Below are positions 26,262-35,451 of a DNA stretch of 35,451 bases, one piece after another. The notes under the pieces were generated by a model. The model was not told where the DNA came from. It saw nothing but the letters and a program-made list of their open reading frames with translations, and made no database searches. The stretch covers positions 1 to 35,451 of the forward strand of contig JALSKH010000224.1 in assembly GCA_026988975.1 (NCBI GenBank), in the 5' to 3' direction. A program made the position numbers and the translations under genes. Origin of the DNA: Campylobacteraceae bacterium (GTDB lineage Bacteria; Campylobacterota; Campylobacteria; Campylobacterales; Sulfurospirillaceae). How positions within the stretch are numbered: position 1 is the first letter of the stretch; each line of letters opens with the position of its first letter.

Positions 26262-27848
26262 TTGAAAAAAAAGATATTTGATACTATAAAAAATGAATTA
26301 AAGAGAGATTTTGTTTTAGAAAAACCAAAAGATCTCTCTTTCGGTCACTATGCAACACCTGTTGCGTTTTCTCTTGCTAAAGAGTTGAGAAAATCCCCTA
26401 TCTTAATCGCCCAAGAGTTAGCACAAAAATATACAAAAAACGATATTTTTCAAGAGGTAACAGCGCTAAAGGGCTATCTAAACTTTAAGCTAAGCAATGG
26501 GTTTCTAGACGAGTATAGTTCGTGGGCACTAACGCATGAAGATGAATTTGCAAGCGATAAACATGATGAAAAAATTCTACTAGAGTATGTTAGTGCAAAC
26601 CCAACGGGACCACTGCATATCGGTCATGCAAGAGGTGCAGTCATAGGCGATACACTATGCAGACTTGGCAGACATTTGGGATACGATATAGATAGTGAGT
26701 ATTATGTAAATGATGCCGGAAACCAGATAAGACTTTTGGGTTTATCAATCTATCTCTCAGGTATCGAAAATGTACTTAAAGAAAAAGCCGACTGGCCGGA
26801 AGAATATTACCGAGGCGAATATATAGTAGATTTAGCTAAAAAAGCAGCAAATGATTTTGATGAAAATATCTTCAAAGATGAAAAAAATATAGAGATTTTA
26901 TCTGACTGGGGCAAAGATATGATGCTCTCGCTCATAGAAGAAAATCTTCGCCAAATAGGCATAGAGTTTGACAACTTCGTCAGTGAAAAGTCACTATATG
27001 GAAAATGGGATGAGAGTTTTGCCAAGCTGCAAAAGAGTGATAAAACATATAAAAAAGATGAAAAAGTTTGGATACGCTCAAGTGACTTTGGAGATGAAAA
27101 AGATAGAGTCGTTGTTAGAGATGATGGAAGAGCTACATATTTAGCAGGAGACATCATCTATCACGACAATAAATACCAAAGAGGTTATGACAGATATATA
27201 AATATTTGGGGTGCAGATCACCACGGCTATATCGCTAGGGTAAAGGCTGCTATCAATTTTTTAGGATATGATGAGAGTAAATTAGAAGTTATATTGGCTC
27301 AAATGGTTTCACTTTTAAAGGGTGGAGAGCCTTTTAAGATGAGTAAAAGAAGTGGAAATTTTATCTTAATGAGCGATGTAGTCCAAGAGATTGGCAAAGA
27401 TGCGCTCCGTTTTATATTTTTAAGTAAAAAAGCAGATACTCATCTTGAATTTGATGTGGATGTACTGAAAAAGCAGGATAGTTCAAACCCTATCTTCTAT
27501 ATAAACTATGCTCATGCAAGAGTAAATCAAATTTTTCAAAAAAGTGGTAAAAAGATAGAAGATATAAGAGATATAGAGTTAAAAGATTTAACCCCAAATG
27601 CTAAAAATCTTCTATTTAATGCACTGCTATTGCCAGAAGTTGTAGAGGATGCGTTTCAAAGTCGTCAAATCCAAAGACTTAGTGACTATCTTGTATCTCT
27701 TGCTTCATCTCTACACAAGTTTTACAATGAAAACAGAGTAGTTGGAAGCGAAAATGAGGATACCTATCTAAAAATCTTCGCAACAGTTGCACTGAGTATT
27801 CGAGTGGGATTGAAACTAATGGGGATTGAAGCTAAGGATAAGATGTAA
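26262..27848 (+). CDS. argS: arginyl-tRNA synthetase
   Basis: 528 residues, class I. EYVSANPTGPLHIGHARGAVIGD holds the HIGH motif (about residues 118-121); FKMSKRSGNF is the KMSKS counterpart (about residue 358); the DALRFIFLSKKADTHLEFD region and C-terminal DALR-type anticodon domain follow. The N-terminal Add1 domain is present from the start. The start is TTG 26262 with AAGG nine bases upstream at the tatA stop; no in-frame ATG fits better. It charges tRNA-Arg. It overlaps nothing and converges with rsfS over a shared hairpin. Confidence 0.96.
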   Translation: MKKKIFDTIKNELKRDFVLEKPKDLSFGHYATPVAFSLAKELRKSPILIAQELAQKYTKNDIFQEVTALKGYLNFKLSNGFLDEYSSWALTHEDEFASDKHDEKILLEYVSANPTGPLHIGHARGAVIGDTLCRLGRHLGYDIDSEYYVNDAGNQIRLLGLSIYLSGIENVLKEKADWPEEYYRGEYIVDLAKKAANDFDENIFKDEKNIEILSDWGKDMMLSLIEENLRQIGIEFDNFVSEKSLYGKWDESFAKLQKSDKTYKKDEKVWIRSSDFGDEKDRVVVRDDGRATYLAGDIIYHDNKYQRGYDRYINIWGADHHGYIARVKAAINFLGYDESKLEVILAQMVSLLKGGEPFKMSKRSGNFILMSDVVQEIGKDALRFIFLSKKADTHLEFDVDVLKKQDSSNPIFYINYAHARVNQIFQKSGKKIEDIRDIELKDLTPNAKNLLFNALLLPEVVEDAFQSRQIQRLSDYLVSLASSLHKFYNENRVVGSENEDTYLKIFATVALSIRVGLKLMGIEAKDKM

Positions 27849-27857
27849 TCTTATCCT
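27835..27857. terminator. hairpin shared by the argS and rsfS stop codons
   Basis: AGGATAAGAT and ATCTTATCCT pair perfectly (10 bp) across the loop GTA, covering both stop codons. It has no U-run; it may still separate the two convergent transcripts or protect their ends. Confidence 0.45.
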
Positions 27858-28186
27858 GCTGTAACTTCTGGAGATTTGTATTCGCTTAAAAACTCCTCTA
27901 TATTGTATCTTGCCCTATAATCAGGACTCATGAGATGCACCAATATATCTCCCATATCTAGTATAACCCAATCATCTGATTCATCTATGTTTAGAAACTT
28001 TTCGCCCTCATTTTTCAATTCACCCTTTAGATAATCCAAAAGTGCCATACCATGTCTTTCACCAAGAGTAGTGGCAATAACTACGCTATCTACAAAATAG
28101 TCTCTATTTTGCATATCAAAAGACTGGATATTTTCCGCCTTTTTTTCATCTAATAATCTTACGATATTTTCAACTCTTTTTTTCAC
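27851..28186 (-). CDS. rsfS: ribosome silencing factor RsfS (Iojap)
   Basis: 111 residues with the DUF143/Iojap pattern: NIVRLLDEKKAENIQSFDM, DYFVDSVVIATTLGERHGMALLDYL, and DDWVILDMGDILVHLMSPDYRARYNIEEF. RsfS binds L14 of the 50S subunit and blocks subunit joining under starvation. The start is GTG 28186 (an ATG just before it is followed at once by TGA), with AAAAGG (28198-28193) as ribosome binding site. In relatives it follows nadD closely; here a MITE copy lies between, ending two to three bases before the ribosome binding site. Confidence 0.92.
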   Translation of the reverse strand: MKKRVENIVRLLDEKKAENIQSFDMQNRDYFVDSVVIATTLGERHGMALLDYLKGELKNEGEKFLNIDESDDWVILDMGDILVHLMSPDYRARYNIEEFLSEYKSPEVTAG

Positions 28187-28198
28187 ATTTTTCCTTTT

Positions 28199-28470
28199 AA
28201 ACTGACCTTACGCACTATAAGCACACCTAGGTGATAAAAGTTGCACTCTAATGCAAGGAAGTATAGCAAAATTGTAGTTATACTACTATGAAGCTATACT
28301 GACGCAGCAGTAGGGTGCAAATTTTATCATCCTACGGACAGAATGATAAAGCACCATCTGCTTCGTTAGTTCACTTCTACCGTAGCTACGGCTACGCTAA
28401 AAGTAAACTGCCTCGCATATGATGCTTTCTCATTCTGCCTAGGTGTGTTTATAGTGCGTAAGGTCAGTTA
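28199..28470 (-). mobile_element. MITE copy 2 (inverted, identical to copy 1)
   Basis: 271 bp (28200-28470) are the exact reverse complement of 25738-26008, by eye without mismatch. The flanking TA is seen on the right (28469-28470), while the left reads AA, so the target duplication is imperfect. It sits between nadD and rsfS; its right terminal bases supply the TAA stop codon of nadD and its left end adjoins the rsfS ribosome binding site. With copy 1 it brackets tatA, argS and rsfS (2.19 kb). Confidence 0.9.
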
Positions 28471-28995
28471 ATAATTCGTTTCAACTTCGTCTCTAATTTG
28501 ATTTGGTATATATGATAGATCTAAATCCTTACGAAGTTCGCAAGAGCTGATATCAACATCTATCTTGATCTTTTTCAACTCTATTGGTGTAATTATATCA
28601 TCTCTTGAAGCAATTACAAACTCCACTAGAGATTTTAACTCTTCAAAGCTACTCCACAAGGGTAGTTTCTCGTAATTATCTGCCCCGATAATCAAGTAGA
28701 TTTTTTTTGGTTTAAACTTTTGTTTTATGTATCTTATCGTCTCTATCGTTGGAGTTGCCCTTTTTTGTCTGATTTCAAAATCTAAAATCTCTATCTTGTC
28801 GTTTTTATCGAAGAGTTTATGGAGCCATTTTAGCCTAAGATTTGGTGGTGCATCAAATCCATCTTTAAAAGGATTTAAAAATGTAGGTACGACAAAAATC
28901 TTCTCTACATGTAGAGTCTTTAAAGCTTCCAAGACGATAAGTTCATGACCTATATGAGGTGGATCAAAAGAGCCTCCAAAAACTGCTAAATTCAT
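28468..28995 (-). CDS. nadD: nicotinate-nucleotide adenylyltransferase NadD
   Basis: 175 residues from ATG 28995: MNLAVFGGSFDPPHIGHELIV with the GGSFDPPHxGH nucleotidyl-transferase signature, FVVPTFLNPFKD, IYLIIGADNYEKLPLWSSFEEL, and the C-terminal ISSCELRKDLDLSYIPNQIRDEV with ISS-x-LR. It makes nicotinate adenine dinucleotide in NAD synthesis. An ATG at 29007 would add four residues; the GGA seven bases before 28995 favours the shorter form. The TAA stop overlaps the MITE end, so the last residues (ETNY) may have been changed by the insertion, though length is near normal. Divergent from gap. Confidence 0.94.
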   Translation of the reverse strand: MNLAVFGGSFDPPHIGHELIVLEALKTLHVEKIFVVPTFLNPFKDGFDAPPNLRLKWLHKLFDKNDKIEILDFEIRQKRATPTIETIRYIKQKFKPKKIYLIIGADNYEKLPLWSSFEELKSLVEFVIASRDDIITPIELKKIKIDVDISSCELRKDLDLSYIPNQIRDEVETNY

Positions 28996-29049
28996 ATGAA
29001 AATCCATTTTTTAGTTATTTTATATCATATTTTTGCTAAAATATAAAAA

Positions 29050-29130
29050 TAGACTTCTTTTAAAACTATTTCGTGAGGCTCAGACCAGCGGGAGGATTTG
29101 CCTCTAAGAAATAGTTTTAAAAGAAGTCTA
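29050..29130. repeat. 81-bp palindromic element in the gap leader (23-bp perfect arms)
   Basis: The arms 29050-29072 and 29108-29130 are perfect 23-base complements (TAGACTTCTTTTAAAAC... at the outside). The 35-base loop holds a second small stem, GAGGC (29075-29079) with GCCTC (29100-29104). TA is at both outer ends, as in a miniature insertion element, but it could equally be a stable 5' hairpin of the gap mRNA. No aptamer consensus that I know fits the loop. Confidence 0.8.
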
Positions 29131-29150
29131 ATACAACAAAAGGAATAACT

Positions 29151-30149
29151 ATGGCTCTAAAGATAGCTATAAACGGATTTGGTAGGATTGGACGAAGCGT
29201 TGCTAGGATAATAACTAAGAGAGATGATCTGGAGCTTACATGTGTAAATGATACAGCCCAAAGAGATACAACCAGACAACTTTTTAAGTACGATAGCGTG
29301 CATGGTGTGTATGACGGTGCAGTAGAAGTTTTAGAGGGCGATTATATGCAGATGGGAACCTCAAAGGTAAAAATGTTTCAAACTAGAGACCCAAAAGAGC
29401 TGAATTTTGCTGATTATGGTGTAGATGTTGTGCTTGAGTGTACAGGGGCATTTTTGACAACTGAAAAAGCACAGGCATTTGTAGATAATGGGATCAAAAA
29501 AGTGATCATGTCAGCACCGGCAAAAGATGATACGCCAACATTTGTTATAGGTGTAAATGAAGACAAATATGACAACCAAGCTATAATCTCAAATGCCAGT
29601 TGCACAACAAACTGCTTGGGACCAATTGCTAAGATATTAGATGATGCATTTGGCATCCAAAAGGGTTTGATGACTACTGTTCATGCATATACAAATGGGC
29701 AGAGTCTCATAGATTCAAAAGGAGCAAGAGATCCAAGAAGAGCTAGGGCAGCAGCAGTAAATATCATACCAACTACAACAGGAGCTGCAAAAGCTATAGG
29801 TTTGGTATTGCCGCAACTACAAGGCAAACTCCACGGTCAAAGTGTACGAGTACCAGTTCCAAATGTATCTATGGTGGATTTGAATGTTCTAGTAGGTAAA
29901 CAGACAAGCGTAGAGGAGATAAATGCACTTTTTAAAGCTAAAGCAGAGGGAGAATTAAAGGGGCTTTTGGGATTTGATATTGAAAAAAGAGTCTCTCAAG
30001 ATTTCCAAGGCTCTGCATATAGCTCTTTTGTAGCAGCTGATTTAACACAGGTGATATGCGGTGACATGGTCAAAGTAATGTCTTGGTATGATAATGAGTG
30101 GGGTTACTCTTCAAGATTGATAGATATGGCTCTACATGTAAGCAAATAG
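29151..30149 (+). CDS. gap: glyceraldehyde-3-phosphate dehydrogenase
   Basis: 332 residues: NAD-binding [15 protein letters not shown] (about 6-20), catalytic Cys in [13 protein letters not shown] (about 146-158), [31 protein letters not shown], and the C-terminal [13 protein letters not shown]. It interconverts glyceraldehyde-3-phosphate and 1,3-bisphosphoglycerate. AAAGGA precedes ATG 29151. It leads a gap-pgk-tpiA-fabI run; pgk starts ten bases after its stop. The long palindrome just upstream would lie in its mRNA leader if transcription starts near 29045. Confidence 0.97.
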   Translation: MALKIAINGFGRIGRSVARIITKRDDLELTCVNDTAQRDTTRQLFKYDSVHGVYDGAVEVLEGDYMQMGTSKVKMFQTRDPKELNFADYGVDVVLECTGAFLTTEKAQAFVDNGIKKVIMSAPAKDDTPTFVIGVNEDKYDNQAIISNASCTTNCLGPIAKILDDAFGIQKGLMTTVHAYTNGQSLIDSKGARDPRRARAAAVNIIPTTTGAAKAIGLVLPQLQGKLHGQSVRVPVPNVSMVDLNVLVGKQTSVEEINALFKAKAEGELKGLLGFDIEKRVSQDFQGSAYSSFVAADLTQVICGDMVKVMSWYDNEWGYSSRLIDMALHVSK

Positions 30150-30159
30150 GGGAAGCGAC

Positions 30160-31355
30160 ATGGTAAGATCAGTCCGGGATATGGACATAGAGGGAAAAAG
30201 AGTTTTCATCAGATGTGATTTTAATGTTCCTTTGGATGATTTTTTAAATATAACCGATGATAGAAGAATCAAATCAGCAGTTCCAACCATAAAGTACTGT
30301 TTAGACCATAACTGTGCAGTCATCCTGGCTAGCCATTTAGGCAGACCAGGAGGGGTGCATGATCCAAAACTCTCTTTGGAACCAGTACAAAAAAGATTAT
30401 CTAGACTTTTGGTTCCATCAGTTCAACTCTCAAATGATGTTGTAGGAGAAGATACTCAGGAGAAAGTGAAAAATCTCAAGCCTAGAGAAGTTTTACTATT
30501 GGAAAATCTAAGATTTGAAAAGGGTGAGACAAAAAATGATGAAAATTTTGCGAAAAAGTTAGCAGACCTGGCAGATTTTTATATAAATGATGCCTTTGGA
30601 GTTTGTCACAGAGCTCATGCTTCAGTAGAGGCTATTACCAGATTTTTTGATGAAGATCATAGCGCGGCTGGATTTTTGCTTCAAAAAGAGATAAATTTCT
30701 CCAGAAATCTCCTTAAAAATCCATCCCGTCCTTTTATAGCAGTAGTTGGGGGAAGTAAAGTCAGTGGAAAACTACAAGCTCTGAAAAATCTTTTACCAAG
30801 AGTAGATAAGCTACTAATCGGTGGTGGCATGGCATTTACATTTCTAAAAGCACAGGGCATAGATATAGGAAACTCTTTGGTAGAAGAGGATTTGGTTGAT
30901 GAGGCGACTTTTGTAATGGCGCGAGCTAAAGAGTTGGGAGTCAAACTCTATCTTCCTGTTGATGTAGTAGCGGCTCAAACTTGCTCTCAAGATTCTACTA
31001 TGAAGTTTGTACCAACTCAAGAGATTCCAAAAGGTTGGATGGGTTTAGATATAGGACCAGCAACTACTAGGCTCTTTCGAGAAGCACTAAATGATGGACA
31101 AACTATACTTTGGAATGGACCTATGGGAGTTTTTGAGATACCAAAATTTTCAAGAGGAAGTACACAAATCTCTCATACTATAGCTGAAGCTCATGCTACA
31201 ACCGTAGTCGGTGGTGGAGATACTGCCGATGTTGTCGCTAGAAGTGGTGATGCAGATGATATGGCATTTATATCAACAGGTGGTGGAGCTAGTTTGGAGC
31301 TTATAGAGGGCAAAGAGCTTCCAGGCGTTAAACCACTATATAATAAGGATGAAGA

Positions 31356-31359
<4 letters not shown>
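30160..31359 (+). CDS. pgk: phosphoglycerate kinase
   Basis: 399 residues: [14 protein letters not shown] with the substrate-binding Arg/Asp/Asn, [50 protein letters not shown], and the C-terminal [15 protein letters not shown]. It transfers phosphate from 1,3-bisphosphoglycerate to ADP (or the reverse in gluconeogenesis). Normal length. The ATG follows GGGGAAGCG. The stop TGA overlaps the TTG start of tpiA, so the two are coupled. Confidence 0.97.
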
Positions 31360-32884
<1,525 letters not shown>

Positions 32885-32885
32885 G

Positions 32886-33845
32886 ATGATAAAGACGGCA
32901 CTGCAAAAGATATTTTATGTGGTGCTGATGCTATTTATCATCTCTATCATCTCCTTTGGGGCTATTCATCTAGCCCCAAACTCTTTCTTTGCAAGTGGTG
33001 AATTAAATCCAAATATTACACCTCAGTCGCTTGAACAGTTAAAAAAAATATATGGCTTAGACAAGTCACTTTTTATGCAGTTTGTATCTTGGTTAAATGC
33101 ACTTTTACATCTTGATTTTGGTATATCTTTCGCTAGCGGTAAAATGGTAAAAGATGAGATTTTATCTCGCCTTCCTATCACGCTTTTGATAAATATAATT
33201 AGTATGATTTTTGTCTTTATCATTTCGATTTATCTAGGTATCACCGCAGCTTTTAAAAGTGGTACGAAGTATGATAAAATGACGAAAAATATCTCTTTAG
33301 TTAGTTATGCCATGCCATCATTTTATCTGGCTCTTATTTTGGTTATACTCTTTGCCGTAAAACTAGATATATTTCCTATCTCAGGTCTTCATTCGGTAAG
33401 CAAACTAGAGGGTTTTGCATATGTTCGAGATGAAGCTTGGCACTTGGTTTTACCTATATTTGTGATGGTGTTTGGTGGAGTTGGAAGTCTCAGTATGTAT
33501 ATACGAAGTCTAAGCCTAGATATTTTAAAGAGTGATTATATCTTTTTTGCAAAATCCAGAGGAGTCGGCAAAAAGGAGCTATTTTGGAGATATCTGCTTC
33601 CCAATCTATCTCCACCTGTTGTTACAATCTTGGGTCTTTCACTGCCGGGACTTATCGGAGGAAGTGTTATCTTAGAGTCCATATTTTCTATAAATGGCAT
33701 GGGATTGCTTTTTTATCAAAGTGCATTAAGCAGAGACTATCCAGTTATCATGGGTATCTTGATAATTTCTGCTTTTTTGACACTTTTGGGCAATATCTTA
33801 GCAGACTTGTTACTACTAAAATTAAATCCATTTTCAAAAAATTAA
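32886..33845 (+). CDS. ABC transporter permease, DppB/OppB family (orphan)
   Basis: 319 residues with six hydrophobic segments. The N-terminal MIKTALQKIFYVVLMLFIISIISF, the periplasmic LKKIYGLDKSLFMQFVSWL, and the conserved loop SLDILKSDYIFFAKSRGVGKKELFWRYLLPNL (the EAA-type ATPase contact) are typical of DppB/OppB. It would pair with a DppC-type permease and DppD/F ATPases to import peptides or nickel, but none is adjacent. It starts one base after the fabI stop and overlaps the convergent nusA gene by 4 bp. The substrate is unknown. Confidence 0.9.
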   Translation: MIKTALQKIFYVVLMLFIISIISFGAIHLAPNSFFASGELNPNITPQSLEQLKKIYGLDKSLFMQFVSWLNALLHLDFGISFASGKMVKDEILSRLPITLLINIISMIFVFIISIYLGITAAFKSGTKYDKMTKNISLVSYAMPSFYLALILVILFAVKLDIFPISGLHSVSKLEGFAYVRDEAWHLVLPIFVMVFGGVGSLSMYIRSLSLDILKSDYIFFAKSRGVGKKELFWRYLLPNLSPPVVTILGLSLPGLIGGSVILESIFSINGMGLLFYQSALSRDYPVIMGILIISAFLTLLGNILADLLLLKLNPFSKN

Positions 33846-34951
33846 CTTCCAAATAGATTTTTCAAGGCATTTGGGTCTTTTGTTTCATTAGAATCACTAG
33901 AACTGCTAGAACCTTCGAGTTCAACAAGTTCAATTTCATAGCCTGTAAGCATAGAGGTTAATCTTATATTTATACCACTTTTTCCTATGGCTTTAGACTT
34001 TTGATCAGCTAAGAGTGTGACGATAGCTTTGTTTTCGCTTACTACTTTTACATTTGAGATGATTGCCGGGCTTAAGGCTCTTGAGATAAAAATCTCTGGT
34101 ATGGTAGAGTACTCGATACAATCTATATTTTCACCGTGTAACTCTTGGCTTATTGCATTGATTCTAACGCCTTTTGTTCCGACGGTTGCCCCAACAGCAT
34201 CTATATTTGGATGAAGTGAAGTTAATGCAACTTTTGCTCGCTCTCCGGGAATCCTAGCGGAGGCATTTATCTCTATCATCTCATCTTTTATCTCAGGAAC
34301 TTCAAGTGCAAGAAGTGCTTCTAAAAATTTTGGACTAGTTCTTGAAAGCTCGACTACGATTCCTTGCACTCTATCTATATAAACTTTTCTTATGACACTT
34401 TTAACAACATCGCCAACTTTGAATTTTTCACCTTTGATTCTACTTCTTCTTGGAAGAATTGCTCGAACTTCGTTGACTTCTATATAAGTATTTTCTTCAT
34501 GATCAACTCTTACAACTGAGCCAAAAACACGATGACCAACCATATTTTTATATCTGTCAAAGATCTTTGTTTCAAGCAATCTTTGGATATGAAATTCTAG
34601 TTCTCTTTGTAGTGTGGCAGCTGCTGTTCGTCCTAGATTATCAAGAGGCAGTTCATAGGTAAGTTCGTCACCAACTTCTATGTCCGGATCGATCTCTCTT
34701 GCCTCTTTTAGTGATATATAATTTTCATTTTCTTCGTTTAACTCTTCGCTATCATCAGAAAGAACTATGACTTTTTGATAGAGTTTGAGTGTTTTTGTTT
34801 CAGGATTTATCTCTGCCCCATACTCATACTCTCTACCATATATTCTTTTTGCTGTATTGACCAAAGCGATAGTTACAGTCTCCTTGACTTCATCAATGCC
34901 AAGACCTTTTTCATTTGCGATAGATTCAATAATATCTAATATTTTACTCAA
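33842..34951 (-). CDS. nusA: transcription termination/antitermination factor NusA
   Basis: 369 residues: the N-terminal RNA-polymerase-binding domain (ILDIIESIANEKGLGIDEVKETV through about 120), the S1 domain (GHRVFGSVVRVDHEENTYIEV, about 135-200) and two KH domains (RIPGERAKVALTSLHPNIDAVGATVGTKG, then AIVTLLADQKSKAIGKSGINIRLTSML). The C-terminal acidic repeats of E. coli NusA are absent, as usual in this phylum; a Ser-rich tail ends it. It modulates pausing, termination and antitermination. ATG 34951 follows AGAGGT. It converges with the permease gene. Confidence 0.96.
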   Translation of the reverse strand: MSKILDIIESIANEKGLGIDEVKETVTIALVNTAKRIYGREYEYGAEINPETKTLKLYQKVIVLSDDSEELNEENENYISLKEAREIDPDIEVGDELTYELPLDNLGRTAAATLQRELEFHIQRLLETKIFDRYKNMVGHRVFGSVVRVDHEENTYIEVNEVRAILPRRSRIKGEKFKVGDVVKSVIRKVYIDRVQGIVVELSRTSPKFLEALLALEVPEIKDEMIEINASARIPGERAKVALTSLHPNIDAVGATVGTKGVRINAISQELHGENIDCIEYSTIPEIFISRALSPAIISNVKVVSENKAIVTLLADQKSKAIGKSGINIRLTSMLTGYEIELVELEGSSSSSDSNETKDPNALKNLFGS

Positions 34952-35102
34952 TTTTTACCTCTTTTTTTGAGCATAAAATATGCCCATAATTTTCGCAACA
35001 TAATAACATCAATTCTGGAGTTTTAAATAATTGCGAGTGAAGAGTACAATTATACCCAAAAAGCATTATATATTCAAGAATTAAATCTTTTGTTCAGCAA
35101 TT

Positions 35103-35327
35103 CTAAATGAAATAAACACCGATTTTAACGCACAAAACGGGGTCAGACCCCGTTTTGTGAACCTCCTGTGTAGCAAGATATAGCATTTTAAAAGCTGAAT
35201 CAACCGTAGGGAATGAGCCTTTGGATTTAGTTCTTCTTTTGATTGATGAATTTAACGATTCTATTGGATTTGTGGTATAAATCAACTTTTTTATAGCATC
35301 TGGGTATTTATAAAAAGTTGCAAGTAT
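35103..35327 (-). pseudogene. IS256-family (mutator-type) transposase C-terminal remnant
   Basis: The minus frame gives LATFYKYPDAIKKLIYTTNPIESLN, then SIKRRTKSKGSFP and AFKMLYLATQEVHK, the conserved C-terminal block of IS256-type transposases (IYTTN-IESLN). The family's usual ending (KKWT and beyond) is missing: a 29-bp palindrome starts right after VHK and the frame runs on into unrelated sequence. The upstream end is cut by the left end of the IS3-type element near 35325. A dead fragment. Confidence 0.8.
35131..35159. repeat. 29-bp perfect palindrome (GGGGTC-A-GACCCC core)
   Basis: CACAAAACGGGGTC and GACCCCGTTTTGTG are perfect complements around a single A. The GGGGTCAGACCCC core recalls palindromes linked to REP-associated transposases in other bacteria (from memory). 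It sits exactly at the broken end of the IS256 remnant and has T-runs inside its arms, so it could also stop transcription. Confidence 0.75.
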
Positions 35328-35451
35328 AATACCCCAAAAAATAAGACAAATTTAAATTTATAACAGTACAATAAACAAAGCAACAATAAAAGGACAGAAG
35401 ATGGCAAAAAAGAGAAAAGTTTATACAGCAGAATTCAAAGCTAAAATGGTT
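35325..35451 (+). mobile_element. left end of an IS3-family insertion sequence (continues beyond window)
   Basis: TATAATACCCCAAAAAATAA and the following GACA resemble the terminal inverted repeat of IS3-family elements (CCCCAAAAA...GACA type). About 75 bases later an OrfA reading frame begins. The exact end and target duplication cannot be set because the other end is outside the window. It interrupts or abuts the IS256 remnant. Confidence 0.6.
35401..35451 (+). CDS. IS3-family transposase OrfA, N-terminus only
   Basis: 17 codons, MAKKRKVYTAEFKAKMV, before the window ends. This is the typical start of the IS3/IS911 OrfA helix-turn-helix protein (KRRxYTxEFKxKxV). AAAGGA precedes ATG 35401 at a good distance. 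OrfB, with the DDE catalytic domain, would follow by a -1 frameshift outside the window. Confidence 0.8.
   Translation, partial: MAKKRKVYTAEFKAKMV

Noticed and set aside
29073-29107. A riboswitch aptamer in the gap leader loop
   Set aside because: I compared it with the TPP, preQ1, fluoride and guanidine patterns that I know and none fit; kept only as a palindrome.

Overview
The window looks like chromosomal DNA of a free-living, motile member of the Campylobacterota, with Sulfurimonas, Sulfuricurvum or Sulfurospirillum relatives most likely. This rests on low GC, on gene orders I know from Helicobacter and Campylobacter (chePep-gmk-tatA-argS; nadD/rsfS beside gap-pgk-tpiA-fabI; rpsB-tsf), and on protein styles such as a 355-residue EF-Ts. 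The genus assignment is inference. No rRNA, tRNA or CRISPR array was seen.

Layout. 1-1980: a small metal/redox-type cluster. A DUF134 regulator, a Gly/Arg/Asn-rich small protein and a MinD-like ATPase with two 4Fe-4S motifs lie on the minus strand, the last running off the window; a SpoIIAA-like protein is divergent. The DUF134 promoter sits inside a 45-bp inverted repeat. 2000-9220: an accessory island with a cytosine-5 DNA methyltransferase (+) facing a minus-strand operon. That operon holds a frameshifted Vsr-type endonuclease, an 1121-residue protein and a receiver-domain protein. The large protein has an EVE/PUA-like N-terminus, a MutL/MORC-type GHKL ATPase, a coiled coil and a histidine-kinase-like C-terminus. 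I think this is the most unusual system in the window: a restriction-like module wired as a two-component phosphorelay.

9224-20011: housekeeping genes (mnmG, M3 oligopeptidase, LOG-family hydrolase, ribE, YfiH-type laccase-domain protein, thiC under a TPP riboswitch), a RelE/ParE-type toxin-antitoxin pair and a PAS-GGDEF-EAL membrane protein. 20184-25699: rpsB-tsf, a LolD-type ABC ATPase, fliR, the acidic chemotaxis regulator ChePep, and gmk. 25738-28470: tatA, argS and rsfS enclosed by two identical 271-bp inverted copies of a miniature inverted-repeat element (MITE). Its second copy separates nadD from rsfS and ends on the nadD stop codon. 29050-33845: an 81-bp palindromic leader, then gap-pgk-tpiA-fabI and an orphan DppB-type permease. 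33842-34951: nusA. 35100-35451: an IS256-family remnant carrying a 29-bp palindrome and abutted by the left end of an IS3-family element that leaves the window.

Working together: gap-pgk-tpiA form the triose-phosphate segment of glycolysis/gluconeogenesis; rpsB-tsf, argS, mnmG, rsfS and nusA serve translation and transcription; fliR and ChePep serve motility. In the island, the methyltransferase would mark DNA, the large ATPase may read modified or foreign DNA and signal to the receiver protein, and the Vsr nuclease, if repaired or phase-variable, would cut. That flow is a hypothesis drawn from domains and gene order.
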